Below are positions 22,801-34,728 of a stretch of 64,000 nucleotides of DNA, piece by piece. Position 1 is the first letter of the stretch, and each line of letters opens with the position of its first letter. The notes below the pieces were generated by a model, which did not search any database, had not been told where the DNA came from, and saw nothing but the letters and a program-made list of their open reading frames with translations. The stretch comes from Cordilura impudica. Its lineage: Eukaryota; Arthropoda; Insecta; Diptera; Scathophagidae. The DNA is taken from positions 72,368,525-72,432,524 of the forward strand of contig OY821519.1 of assembly GCA_963682025.1 (NCBI GenBank). Direction: 5' to 3'. The translations under genes and the position numbers were made by a program.

Positions 22801-23800
22801 TGCTTTTTATTAAAAAAGTAGCTTTTATAAAAAAATTCATTTTATTAAAAAATTGTCTTTCATTAAAAAAATTAATTTTTATTGAAAAAGTACATTTTAT
22901 TAAAAACGTACCTTGCTTTTAATAAAGTACATGTTATAAAAAACAGTAAATTTTATTAAAAAAGGATCTTTCATTACAGTTTATTAAAAACGTACCTTGT
23001 ATTATAAAAGTACCTTTTATGAAAAAATACCTATTACTAAAAAAATAACTTATATTAAAAACACGCCCTTTTCTAAAAATCGTATTTTAATATAAAAAAA
23101 ATACTTTGTATTTAGGAAAATCCTTTTATTAATGAATTATATTTCATTAAACAAGTACTTTTTCATTGAAAAAGTACGCTATTTGAAAAAAGTACTTTGT
23201 ATTAAAAAATAAATTTTATTAAAAAAGTACCTTTTTATTAAAAATTGTCTTTCAATAAAAAAAAAATTACCTTTTATTAAAATCTACCTTTTAAAAACTA
23301 CCTTTTATTAAGAAAGTACCTTTTATTAAAAAAGTACCTTTTGATAAAAAAAGTACGTTTTGATAAAAGAAAAAGTACCTTTTGATAAAAAAAGTACTTT
23401 TTGATAAAAAAGTACCTTTTGATAAAAAAGTACCTTTTGATAAAAAAGTACCTTTTGATAAAAAGTAGCTTTTATTACCAAAGTACCTTTTATTAAAAAC
23501 GTACCTTTTATTAAAAAAATGCCTTTGATTAAAAAGTACCATTTATCTAAAAAAAAGTACCTCTTATTAAAAAAAACCTTTAGTTTAAAAAGTATATTTT
23601 CATCAAAAATTACATTTTATTAATAAAGTATCTTTTATTCAAAAAATATACTTTATTAAAAAAAGTACGTTTTTAAGAAACGTACCTTTTACTAAAAAAG
23701 TAACTTTTTTTAAAAATACCTTTTATTACAAAGTCCCTTTATCAAAAAAATTACGTTTTGTTAAATAAGTATCTGATTTTTAAAACGTACCTTTTCTTCA
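19838..23800. repeat. Satellite array of an 18-bp unit, about 4 kb
   Basis: The unit is ACCTTTTATTAAAAAAGT. The array is tight from about 19850 to 21500 and increasingly diverged to about 23800. Variants recur in register: a GTATGTACC variant at about 19905, 20135, 20433, 20778 and 21125, and AAAGAAGT, AAACAAGT and CTAAAAAGTACG variants follow it in the same order. This shows a higher-order repeat near 345 bp. Because 18 is divisible by three, several frames on both strands stay open. These are not genes. Confidence 0.95.
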
Positions 23801-24419
23801 AAATTTATTTTTTGATATATCGTGATAGAATCGTTAACCTTCTTCCATACTAAATTAATAAATTTTTTGATTGGTAAAGTTTAAAATTTTTAAGTGGGGA
23901 AGAAACCTAATGCGGTTTTGTTATGGACTCACCCATAAGTAAAACGTACCAGACTATTATGCGTATAAAAAATTACTGTTACCCAGTATTGTTAACTAAG
24001 ATCATGTTAAGCCAGCTATAAATTTTGAGATATATATTTTTTAAATATGAATACATTACACTATTTAATACAACTGAAACATATTAAGAACTTATTACAA
24101 TAAATTTTAATAATAAATTTGCAAAAAAAAAAATTATCACATTCACTATTGTCCTTCAATAGTTTGGTGTTTCTTTACAGCATGCAGTTTTCGCCAAAAA
24201 AAAATTACTTTCTTCATTAAATCATGTTATTTGGAAAAGCTCCCAATACCAGTTAATATATAATAATTTACAATTCTAGTCTTTATTGGCAAATATTTTT
24301 AGGCTTCCAGGTCAAAAAAAAAAAATATTTTTTCAAAGTATTTGGAATACTTTGTTTTTTTTTTTGTAACTTAATGAAAATTTTAAAACTTTAAAGAAAA
24401 ACTATTTGACTATTTCAGA
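23801..24419. other. Intron sequence, nothing recognised
   Basis: AT-rich DNA with homopolymer runs. No coding frame and no repeat family recognised. Confidence 0.4.
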
Positions 24420-24960
24420 TTTCATTTCTGCAATTAGAGCTAACTTAAAGGGCTTTTAGATCTCAGTAGCAGTTTTATCGTATTTAGGTTTGTCTCTTGC
24501 GTCCAAATCTTCACTGGAATATTTGATGTATTTATTTTCTGAATCCAATGGCCTTGCAGACTGATATCGGTACGAATTTCGCCAGATCTGCCTCTGCTAT
24601 AGCTTCTCTATTTTAAGCAACTGAAAACGCTGACAGACTGAGACTCTGGTATAAGTTATTTCATCACACCTCCAGTGACATTTGGTTGCTTCCATGGTTT
24701 CACACCGGTCACATCAAATTTAATTACCATTTTTTGGTATCCACCTGATAACTTCTTTCTATGTTCACAGTGTGTGGAAGATGAAATTACGGCACACATT
24801 TTGTGTGAGTGTTTCGCAATCTGTAGAACCAGATGACTCACCTTTCATATGTAAAATAAAAGTTATGATACTATTAGACGTTTTTCTTCCTTCGCTGTTC
24901 TAACTTTCGTTAGAAATTTAGAATAGAATTTATTATAATGCTAAGATCCAGGGTACAACA
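24420..24960 (+). pseudogene. Decayed 3' end of a non-LTR element (RNase H / zinc-knuckle-like)
   Basis: Read on the plus strand, QCVEDEITAHILCECFA (24768-24820) matches the C-terminal Cys/His pattern of non-LTR ORF2 proteins with an RNase H. A weaker stretch just upstream (FARSASAIASL) would be the end of RNase H. Many stops intervene. The assignment is tentative. Confidence 0.4.
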
Positions 24961-25379
24961 AATCCATATATATCGTAGTGACAGCCTAAGTCTCTTTATA
25001 GAAAAACACAAATTTTCAAAGAATCTTTTAGGCGAAAATTACAGCTGTGAGAAAACAAATTTTCAGTCAAAAGTTGCCGTTGCTGCCACTGAAGTATTGA
25101 GTAGTGATAACCAAAGTTTAGATCCCACGACTGAATTTCGGTACCCTCAAACAAACTTCTGTTGTATTAATGCATTTTTTTATTCGAAATTTTTTTAGTC
25201 AACAAAAGTTTTTTTTTTTTAATATTTATTTTTTTTTCTTTTGTGTGTAAAAAAAAATCTTTTTTTCATTAATTTTTTATACTGTATTCTAAATTTTTAA
25301 TTTTCTAACAAAACACATTCTACCCTGCATTACCTAATAATAATTTTTCCATATTTTTTTTTTTTTTTATAACTTCCGG
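24961..25379. other. Intron sequence with A/T homopolymers
   Basis: No gene recognised. Several poly(T) runs. Confidence 0.35.
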
Positions 25380-25939
25380 ATATTTTCTCTCCCCTTACAC
25401 CCAAATAACAATAAAAAAAACCATATGAATGAAATTCTTTAATTACGCAGATTATGTTAATTTAAAGCAACGTTAAGAAGAAAACCAAACGAAACTTAAA
25501 AGTCAATTATTCGCAAAAAAAAAAAAAAAAACAAAAAAGAAATTAATTCTTAAAAGAAAAACAATATTTAAATTTAATCAAAATTTTCAGAAAATAAAAT
25601 ATAAAAAAGAACACAAATTAAAGCAGGCCTACGATTGTCGCTATATCTTATATACATATATTAAATAGGGCATTTATACGGCATTCACCAAAATACTGCA
25701 AATTTAAAAATAATAACCAAAAACATCAACAACAAAAAAATCACAAAATTTAAAATTATTAAAATAATCTATAAATATAAAATCATTAGATCGCCTTTTA
25801 CACTTACTTCATACAAAGCCAAAAATAAACATCACCGCTTTTCCACAAACTAAAACCATAAGAAAGGAAAGAAATTACTGTCTATCATCGTTACTCCTAA
25901 AAGTAAGAACAGTAACAGATACAAAAAACGCCAGACATC
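25380..25939 (+). promoter_or_regulatory. Possible 5' UTR/promoter region of an internal first exon
   Basis: A-rich, CAA-rich leader-like sequence (for example AACATCAACAACAAAAAAAT) runs into a cluster of ATG codons at 25940. The composition is like long dipteran 5' UTRs. No TATA box or initiator is asserted. It rests mainly on the splice-phase argument for the next entry. Confidence 0.3.
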
Positions 25940-25965
25940 ATGATGATGGAAACAATGCCTCCCAG
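25940..25965 (+). CDS. Candidate alternative first coding exon (MMMETMPP)
   Basis: Three tandem ATGs begin at 25940 after CAGACATC. The frame reads MMMETMPP and meets a donor CCCAG/GTATTA at 25966. It ends two bases into a codon, the same phase as host exon 3. Spliced to exon 4 at 61611 it would give a Ser at the junction, then LQKQVSVMSMNLSAKL and the coiled coil. This would produce a short isoform lacking the Ser/Pro/Gly-rich N-terminus. The evidence is phase and context only. A chance ATG-plus-GT of this length is not rare. Confidence 0.35.
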
Positions 25966-27399
25966 GTATTAATATAAATTAATGTTTCTTTTTTTTTTAA
26001 CAAATCATAACATTGTCATTAATCATTCACAAAAACAAAAAATAAATATTTTTCATTAATTTAAATTAATTCATATGAAAAAAAAAAACGCTTTTTATAT
26101 AAAATAAATATTTTTATAATTTGTTTTTCTTTTTATAACTACTCGTATATAAAAAAAAATCGTATGTTATTTTAAGTTGCTTTGTTGTAAATTGCAAATA
26201 GAGAGAGCTGAAAAAAAATTAAAACTAACATAATTTGTGTAAATATTTAAATAAATTGTTTTTGTAAACCCTTTTTTATTTTTCATGTATTTTATCACTT
26301 TGTATAATCAAGCAAAATCACCGTTTTTATATGAAAATTTATATTTTATTTATTTTTAAAGTCTATTTCTCTTTGTATCTTTATTTTGTATTTTGTTTAT
26401 GTGTATGTAAAAAATTTGTTTCATCACTAATCAACACCGTTCACGTAAATCAAACAAATAAAACACCCATCCATCCATCATACACATCAAATGAAAATAA
26501 AAAGTGCAATGGTTTTAGCACCACTAAATAAGTACGTGTAAATTTTCACTTTTAAATTTTAAAATATATTATTTCATTTATTTCTATTGCTCACTTAGAA
26601 AAACGGATTTAACTTACGATTATTTGTAAACGGCAGTTGAAAAGTTTTTCGAAAAGTCTTTGTAAAATTTTTAGGGATTTTTTAAAGTAAAATTAATGAA
26701 TTTTCATTAATATTTTGCCAATGAATTCTTTACTTAATTTTGTGATAAATAACACTGTGCTACAGTGGTTATTAATGGTTCAATGACGTTGTCAAGGTTA
26801 TAGGACTGCTTGCGGACATTCCAAAGACGTATTTAACATTTCGTAACACCTGCAGAAAACGTTTTTATGTTATTTATCCCTAGTTTTAAAGTCGTTAATT
26901 TTAAACTGATAGTTATTTTCGAATGACTTTGGAAAGACTTCTAATAAAGACTTGCAAATATAGTGAGCCATAACGGCGAAGATAGCTTAAGTGTCATGAT
27001 AGATCATTTACGATCATTTGCTTATCCTAACAAAACTTAATTTAATATTAATATTAGTATTATTTAAAAAAAAATAATATATTCTTCTATTTAAAAACTA
27101 ACAAGAAGATCTTATTACAATAACAAGAAGAAATTTCCAATTAAACGTAAATTAGCTAAACTTACATTTTTAAACACTAATAGCTTTCATACTATGTCAT
27201 TGACAAAAGCCTTTAAAACTTAACTTCAATTAAACTAAAATTAATTGACATCACAAAAAGTCGCTCCATTTCCATACTAAAGATAAAACAAAGATAATTA
27301 CAAAATTAATTACATGGCCTGATGTATAAGGAGTAAAATCGAAAAAATCTTAACACACGATATTCCTCTTAACTTTTTTCGCAAGCATTATTACAATTT
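25966..27399. other. Intron sequence, no gene seen
   Basis: AT-rich throughout, with no sustained coding frame. No interspersed family was identified by eye before the mini-me copy at 27400. Confidence 0.45.
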
Positions 27400-28165
27400 T
27401 TATAACCTGTACCACTATATATATGGTTTGGGTATAAAGACCTTGTGCTGCTGCTTGTAAGTACCAAAACTATTTGACCTAGACCCATCTTTCATTATAG
27501 CGATCGACTCAGAAGCACTTTCTGAGTTGATTTAGCGATGTCCGTCTATCCGTCTGTCCGTCTGTGTGTCCATGTAAAACTTGTAATCAAACTACAGGTC
27601 GCAAATATGAATACATTTTGATGAAATTTGGCCATAGCGCTCCTATTGATATTGGTGAAATTCGGTCCATGTTCAGACCTAGTCGCCATACAAATGACCC
27701 CTATGAAATCGACATAAATTTCCATAAGATCCAAATTATAATATAGATCTCAGTCAAATTGGGTTTGTATGTATTATCCATTAATCAGTAGTCCAAAAAT
27801 AATCTCTATAGGACATTTCTTAGTCATAAGGCCCATATAGAGCTTCTTCCCAATCTTCACTTATATCTATCAAAAAACAAAAATATTGCTGCCCAGATTT
27901 TTCTCAAATTTGGTTTGTATATATTTTTTCAAAATAAAAGTTACTTTATCAAATATAGTGAGGAGCGGTCCATTTTTCGAAATAGTCCCCATAGAAATAT
28001 AGGACCGGTATGAACTTTTTCATATCTGCAGCCAAAAAAAAAGTAATTACAATGCCACTCAAATTTGTTTTATGCTTATTTTCTATATCCAATTAGTTGG
28101 AACGAAGAGTCTCTAAACCATGATATAGGGTATCGTATAGTCGCTCTAGACCGACTATGTACTTT
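27400..28165 (+). mobile_element. Mini-me/DINE-1-like copy 3
   Basis: Near full length, from ACCTGTACCACTATATATATG to the terminal inverted pair TAGTCGCTCTAGACCGACTA. GACTCAGAAGCAC..CTGAGTTGATTTAGCGATG hairpin and GTCY tract at 27495-27570. Confidence 0.88.
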
Positions 28166-28179
28166 TTTTTATGTTATCT

Positions 28180-29445
28180 TTAGGAAATAATAGTGTTGGA
28201 ATTGGAATACATGTGAAATTATTAAATATTTTCAAAAATACATCCAACTTGGACCTTTAAACTGTTTCCACTGTTATTAGAAACTATGAGAAGAATCTGA
28301 CCATTGATAGGAAATCTGATTCGGATAGAAAAAAATGTACGCATAATGTTTATGAGGCCAAGAATATAAAAAGCATAATTAAAATAGCTCTCAATACATT
28401 AGATAAAAAAGCAGACCCGCTAGCTTAGTGCTCGGATTATTTGTCTAAGAATTAAAACCAATACGGGTACCCTGACTGCGGTTCTTTCGGAAAGATGGAG
28501 TCAGTCCACTTAGTGAAGGTAAGGTATAAGTAAGGTTGTTGCTCTGAATATTTCCAAGGCCTTTGATTGTGTGTGGCACAGCGCACTCCTGTCAAAACTT
28601 TTTGGTTTTGGTGATGATTATGATTCCTCTCGATAATGATTCCGATGGGGTCTCCTCCAAAGAGTTTCAGATAAACATAGGTAGATTGGGAGCTCGAGGC
28701 GATATCTGAGGCCATGGAATCATCAATGTCATCTGTATCCATACGTGGTGTAGATATTAACGCATTAGAAATTCTTGATATTCTGGGCATGAAAATTCAG
28801 TGTGATGTGCGTTGGAATAAAAATATTTTAGTATTTTTCAATTGTCGAAAGAAGCTTTCAAGTGCCTAGGTTTCCAAAATCGGTGTTAGAAATACTTCAC
28901 CCCATCTGATCTCCTTACTATTTATACCACCTATATCCAACCAAAAATGGAATATAATACTCATAAATGGGCAGGGGCTTCATAGTCATTTTGAAGCTTC
29001 TGGACTGTGTGCAAAGGAGGGCGTTGGTACTTATCAATGACAGTAGGGTAACCAACTCTTGACACATTAGAGCATCGTCGGAAAGTTGTTTGTGTTACAC
29101 TGTATTATAAATATTACAATGAGAAGTGTCCTGCTGAGATAAGGGAACTCATCCATATACCCCATGTTTTTTAACACACCATTAGCTCATCTAGTAGATC
29201 ACATTCATTTGCAGTCTATTATCCAAAGGATCGCAAAACGCATTACCGCGAAAATTGGTGGAATAAACATCCCGCTGAGGTCTTTCCTGTCACTTACAAT
29301 ATAGATCAATTCAAGTGAAATATCAACAAATACTATACCCTCTTTCCTCCTACCTATAACATATTTTCCTGATATTAGCAGAGTGCACTGCATTAATACG
29401 CGACATCTCCTGAGTGTTGATGTACACAAAAAAACATACAATTCA
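28180..29445 (+). pseudogene. Degenerate non-LTR element (RT end and C-terminal region)
   Basis: Plus-strand remnants include ALNISKAFDCVWHSALLSK (near 28535-28590, RT catalytic block), KCLGF-like text, YTTYIQPKMEYNTHKWAGAS (28926-28985) and a C-terminal stretch matching HYRENWWNKHPAEVFPVTYN (near 29240-29300). The same C-terminal pattern is in the antisense element at 37355-38905, so the two are one family. Many frameshifts and stops, no function. Confidence 0.75.
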
Positions 29446-29487
29446 AAGAAGTTCCAGACGGGAACGATACAAAAAAAGTTAGAGTAT

Positions 29488-30190
29488 AAAACAAGTAAAA
29501 AAAATTATAGTCGGCCTAAACCGACTATACGATAACCTATACCATGGTTAAGAGACCCTATATCTTCGGTCGAACTAAGTGGATATAGAAAATAAGCGTA
29601 AACAAAATTTGAGTGGCATTGTTATTAATTTTTTTGGCTGCAGATATGAAAAAGTTCATGTTATATTCATATGTGGAAAAGGTCAGAAAATGGACCGATC
29701 CTGACCATATTTGGTACAGTCATTTATATTTTGAAAGAATATACACAAACCAAATGTGAGAAAAATCTGTGCAATATTTTTGTTTTTTGATAGATTTAAA
29801 TGAAAATCGGGAAGCAGCTTTATATGGGGGCTATGACAAAGAATTGCCGCCATATGGGGCTTATTTTTGGACAACTGATAAATGGATGAAATAAACATAC
29901 ACAAACCCAATTTGACCGAGATCTATATGATAATTTGGATCTTATGGCAATTTAAGTCGATTTCATAGGTGTCATTTGTAAGGGGACTAGGTGAACATGG
30001 TCCGAATATCAGCAATTTCAACAACGTTCATCCTATGGTCGATAAAAGCTTATATACAAATTTCATTCAAACATATTCATATATGCGACCTGTAGTTTGA
30101 TTACAAGGTTTACATGGACACACAGACGGACAGAACGGACGGACATCTCTAAGCCGACTCAGAAAGTGATTTCGATTTTATTAGAAAATG
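29488..30190 (-). mobile_element. Mini-me/DINE-1-like copy 4
   Basis: Minus orientation: starts ACAAGTAAAAAAAATTATAG, then TCGGCCTAAACCGACTATAC, and ends in the GGACGGACATCTCTAAGCCG hairpin region. Its last 100 bases (the TATACCC end) are missing. Confidence 0.85.
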
Positions 30191-30489
30191 AGGAAATGAT
30201 TTTATTTAATTTTTTCTCAAGTGTTTTCTTTTCACAAAACCATATAAATCACTATTAAAGAGTTCTAGCATATAAAGTAAGATTAACCTCGATAGAAATC
30301 ATTAGTTTAAGGTGCATTCTGATGAATTTCTATAAGTATTTCCAAGTTGAGACTTCAATTACCAGAGAAATTGGCCATATTGGCCATAAAATTAATTTCT
30401 TTAGATTAGCGATGCCAACTAAGCGTTTTTGCGCTACATTTAAATTACTTTGGCCATCCAAAAAAATCATTTTTCTTAATGAATTGAAT
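30191..30489. other. Intron spacer
   Basis: No feature recognised. Confidence 0.35.
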
Positions 30490-31290
30490 TTTTATACCCT
30501 ATACCACTATGTGGTTTGGGTATAATGACTTTGTGCTGCTGTTTGTAACTACCAAAAATATTTGACCTAGACCCATCTTTAATTATACCGATTGAATCAG
30601 AATCACTATCTGATTCGATTTAACGATGTCCGTCCGTCCGTCCGTCTGTGTGTCCATGTAAAGCTTGTAATCAAACTGCAGGTCGCAAATATGAATATGT
30701 TATGATGAAATTTGGTATATAAGCTTTTATCGGCCATGGGATGAACGCTATTGAAATTGGTGAGAATCGGTCTATGTTCAGACCTAGCCCCCATACAAAT
30801 GACCCCTATGAAATCAACATATATTGCCATAAGATCCAAATTATCATACAAATCTTAGCCAAATTGGGTTTGTATGTATATATTACATCCATTACTCAGC
30901 AGTCCAAAAATAATCCCCATTGGACAACTCTTAGTCATAGGCCCCATATAGAGCTGCTTCTCGATCTTCACTTAAATCTATCAAAAAACAAAAATATTGC
31001 ACTGACTCTTCTAAAATTTTGTTTGTATATATTTTTGCAAAATACAAGAGACTTTACCAAACATGGTCAGGATCGGTCCATTTTTGGGCCTAGTCCACAT
31101 ATAGATATAGCATCCGATATGAACTTTTTCATATCTGCAGCCGAAAAAAATAATAAAAATCCCACTCAAATTTGGTTTATGCTTATTTTCTATACCCAGT
31201 TAGTTGGGTCTGAGAGATAGGGTCTCTAAACGCATGGTATAGGGTATCGTATAGTCGGTCTAGACCGACTATAATTTTCTAACTTGTTAA
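30490..31290 (+). mobile_element. Mini-me/DINE-1-like copy 5 (full length)
   Basis: Complete, from TTATACCCTATACCACTATG to the palindrome TAGTCGGTCTAGACCGACTA (31251-31270) and TTTTCTAACTTGTT. About 800 bp. It is a good reference copy. A conserved stretch reads as an open frame in several copies, but that reflects shared DNA, not a gene. Confidence 0.92.
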
Positions 31291-31609
31291 TTTTAAAGTC
31301 ATCAAAGTTTCCTTTAATTGTAACCACAGATTAGTTTCTTTAGTACCAGAAGTTATTCAGAAGTGATTTATTTGGTTTAGTAAAAATTAAGTACCAGAGA
31401 AAAAAAATTAATATATTTAACCTCTTGCCTTATGACTATTTAATTTTCATGTCGATAAATAAAGTGTATACTTCTCCCAAAAATGGTTTCATCAATTCCA
31501 TAACTGTACTTTCGGAAGCGGGTTTCGCCTTCCGAAGCATTTGCACTGCCAAATGCAAAAGAAAAATAGAGCCAAGGTAATGCATAAATATCATAACGCT
31601 TGTTTTTAA
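31291..31609. other. Intron spacer
   Basis: No gene or repeat recognised. Confidence 0.35.
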
Positions 31610-32330
31610 GTATAACTAGCTGACCCGGAAAACGTTACTTTGCCATATAACTTATTTCTAGTGAATATTTTTGTTGTTAATTATGATGATATGTATTTAC
31701 CATGTATGGGAGGTGACACGCCCACTGGTTTTATCCCGCCCATTTCTCACGTAACTTCTCATACTCATCATGCGGGAACTCAAGTAGTTCCAAGACTGTC
31801 GGGTTTATAGTACTCAAGATATTTTTTTTTGTGTGGGAGGTGCCACACTCGGTAACCCAATCCCACCCACTTTTGGAACGACTACTCACATTAACAACTG
31901 ATTGACGTGCAGAAAGTTTCAGGATTCTGGATACCATAGTACTCTAGATTTATAATGATATGTATTTACCATGTGTGGGAGGTGCCACGCCCACTTCTTT
32001 GATACCGCCCATTTTTAGCCGGACTTCTCAAATAACTATCTTATGTTCCCCTACAAAGTGTCAGGACTTTCGCTATCATAGAGCTCCAGATATATGATGT
32101 TAAACAAAGCCTATTTTACTTTCCCGATACAAACTTACACACTGTGAAAATTTCAAGAAGATCGGTCCTATGGTTTAGCCGCCTATTAATGTCAAACCCA
32201 CAAACCCACAAATTTTCATTTTTATGTATATACAGATAGAAGATAGATAGATAAAAGATAAATTTGATACTACTACTTTTGAAGCATTTAAATCTCTGGC
32301 GGGCATAGCCCGTCATTACCGAATTTGGCA
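31610..32330 (+). mobile_element. Interspersed repeat starting AGCTGACCCGGAAAACGTTA, with internal tandem units
   Basis: The leading motif AGCTGACCCGG(A/C)AAACGTT is familiar from insect interspersed repeats, probably 3' ends of non-LTR or SINE-like elements. Inside, GATATGTATTTACCATGTRT-type and GTGGGAGGTGCCACGCCCAC-type blocks repeat three times at about 31690, 31835 and 31965. The 3' end has a GATAGA-type microsatellite (32236-32252). No coding content. Class uncertain. Confidence 0.55.
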
Positions 32331-32784
32331 CAGAATTTGCGGGCGACACTCGTCATTTCCACTTAAGAGGTTAATAACCCAATTTTAGAATAAAATGGGC
32401 ATTAGCTACCCCGTATCGACATCAAAATATCTTAAAAATTCTCAAAGGTCGTTTGGGCTATAAGAATTCGTGTTCCGCTTTAAAAGTTGCAAAAATCAAA
32501 AAATCAAAATTTTTTCGTGCAACGCCCTTCCTTAAAAAAATTTTATTTTTTGCTCAATTTTATACGAAAAACTAATGAAATAAATATATCAAACATTTGA
32601 TATTCCGGTATGCAAATAATTGGAAGTTATCTTTGTGGATTTTTAAAATTTTTAAACAATCTATATGTCTTTTTTAAATAATGATTGTACATTTTTTTTT
32701 TAATTATTTAAGTAAAAATGCACAAGCAATTATATGTTAGCTGAGCCGAAGAAAACAGCTATTGCACACAGAAAAAAAATCGCC
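32331..32784. other. Intron spacer
   Basis: AT-rich, no gene recognised. Confidence 0.35.
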
Positions 32785-33015
32785 TACCGAATTATTATAC
32801 ACTATACATACTACTGTGTGGTCTGGGTGTAAAGAGTTTGTAACGACCAAAAAATTTTAAGCTAGACCTCTCTTATTATACCAATTGATTCATTATCACT
32901 CTCTTAGCCGATTTAGCGATGCCTCTCCGTCCGTTCGTATATGCAAAATATTTAATATAACCACAGGTCACTATTAGGAATATATTTTAATTAAATTTGG
33001 TATGTATATATAAAT
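32785..33015 (+). mobile_element. Mini-me/DINE-1-like copy 6, left part (split)
   Basis: TACTACTGTGTGGTCTGGGT, hairpin region and short GTCCGTTCG tract. It is broken near 33015 by an inverted-repeat element and resumes at 33915. Confidence 0.75.
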
Positions 33016-33029
33016 AAATAGGCAACGTA

Positions 33030-33430
33030 ATTTCTTATGACCTCCTCTACACTTTTAGGTATCAACCGATTTTGGTAAGGAATATACCATTTGAAAGGTA
33101 TTCATTTACAGATTTGCATTATCTTTACAGATGCGCACCTTATGGAACATTATTTTGGAGTAATAATCATTTAAAGTTGCCACTAACACATACATAAAGC
33201 ATATATTAAAGCTTCAAATAAAAACTATACAGTGCTGTGTGTGTCTTTTTTATTTGCGTTAATTATTGAATTGACTAAAATTGATTAGCGTACATTTAGA
33301 CTCTTATAAAATTATTTACTAGCAAACCCATTTATATATTCTATGTGTTTAACAAATATATATAATGAAATGTAATGAATTTTATTTAAATATTCAGAAA
33401 TTTATATATAATAGTAGATTCCAGCCCTTA
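33030..33430 (-). mobile_element. Family B repeat, minus-strand copy
   Basis: Carries the family marks in inverted orientation: TTTGAAAGGTATTCATTTACAG, GCCACTAACACATACATAAA and GACTAAAATTGATTAGC. It overlaps the next, forward copy at about 33418-33430, giving a head-to-head palindromic arrangement. Confidence 0.65.
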
Positions 33431-33795
33431 AAATTCGAGCGCAAATTCTAGGAAATTTTATTTTTTCATTAAATAAAGACCCCAAAAGTATGCTAATCAA
33501 TTATAGCCAATTTTCAAATCAACACAAAAAAAAACTCATTTTTATTACAAACACATTAACAGATTTAATAAACACACACATAGCATTGTATAATTTTAAG
33601 TATGTGTTAGTAGCAATTTTAAATGCAATTTACTCAAAATAAAGAAAAAAATTTAAAAATCTGTAAATCTGCAACCCGGCTAAAAAGGAATACATTTCAA
33701 ATAATATACGTTTGGTCAAAATTGGAATAAAGCGGTAGAACAAAACATCAGTCACAAGAAATCGCCAAGCCTATTAATATTAGAGATATACATTT

Positions 33796-33833
<38 letters not shown>

Positions 33834-33914
33834 AATCTACATATTGAAAGAAATGCAATTTTATGAAAAAATAAGATTTCCTAGAATTTGCTCTCGAATT
33901 TCGAGTGCTGGGCT
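33418..33914 (+). mobile_element. Family B TIR element, full copy, about 500 bp
   Basis: The left end (CCAGCCCTTAAAATTCGAG, then GCAAATTCTAGGAAATTTTA) is inverted at the right end (TTTCCTAGAATTTGCTCTCG, AATTTCGAGTGCTGGGCTC). TIRs are about 45 bp. A TA microsatellite lies at about 33800-33831. Partial relatives are at 43735-44150, 51680-52045, 56190-56645 and 60330-60480. Non-coding MITE; superfamily not assigned. Confidence 0.7.
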
Positions 33915-34115
33915 CTGTAAGTATACACAAATATAGCCATCCTATATGAACATTTTCATATGTACAAACAAAAAATTAATAACAATGCCACTTAATTTTG
34001 GTTAATACTTATTTTCTTTATCCAATTAGTTGGAGATACGATCCTTTCTCTAAACACAAGGTATAGGGTATCGTATAGTCGGTCCAGAGCGACTACAATT
34101 TTTTTACTTGTTTTA
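33915..34115 (+). mobile_element. Mini-me/DINE-1-like copy 6, right part
   Basis: ATATGAACATTTTCATATG..TTATTTTCTTTATCCAATTAGTTGG, ending TAGTCGGTCCAGAGCGACTA and TTTTTTTACTTGTTTT. Completes the copy started at 32785. Confidence 0.8.
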
Positions 34116-34339
34116 AAGTTTCCATTCTGATCAACTGGAATTATTATTAACTTTAGCGCAATTAAAGCAATAAATTCGGTGGTCACAATGAATCTATTTT
34201 CCATGTATGGAAATTTAAAAACTTAAAGGAGATGGAAAACAAGATTTATTTTGACCTATAGCCGTAAATAAACAATAAACATTATTTGAAATCGGAAAGT
34301 AAAAAATTATAGTCGGCCTATAGCACTATATAGTATATT

Positions 34340-34728
34340 TCGACTGTTGACTTATAGATGTAATGAAGACAAAGAGTGTGAAGATAAATATCGAAATAAA
34401 TATCTGTTAAGATTTTTAACAGAGACGGTTAATGTTAACACTTTTTCGTAAGTACTTAAGTAAAAAACGAATATCTAAATATTTTAATAATTGAATTTTG
34501 ACTATAGACATGTATATGACAAATAATAAATTTGTTTTATTATTATTTTCAAATTTCGTACAAAAATTATATATAATCGCATATAACAGCTTGTAATGTT
34601 CAAGTGGCCAAAACGGTTATTTTTAGGCAACCTGAATGAGGGTAGTCATGTATCAGTTGAAAACCCCATGGGAGTAGATTCTAATCTAATCAATTGTTTC
34701 TCAGGAAAAAGGATATAAAGGATTAAAC
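34340..34728 (+). mobile_element. Left arm of an inverted-repeat element interrupted by mini-me copy 7
   Basis: GAAGATAAATATCGAAATAA, ATCTGTTAAGATTTTTAACA, TTAATGTTAAC and CCCCATGGGAGTAGATTCTA all recur inverted at 35560-35715 on the other side of the mini-me copy. No coding content. Confidence 0.6.

Noticed and set aside
19846..23542. Long open frames with Lys-Gly-Thr-Phe-Leu-Ile or Asn-Lys-Arg-Tyr-Phe-Phe repeats
   Set aside because: The 18-bp unit is divisible by three and lacks stops in several frames on both strands. These are satellite artefacts.
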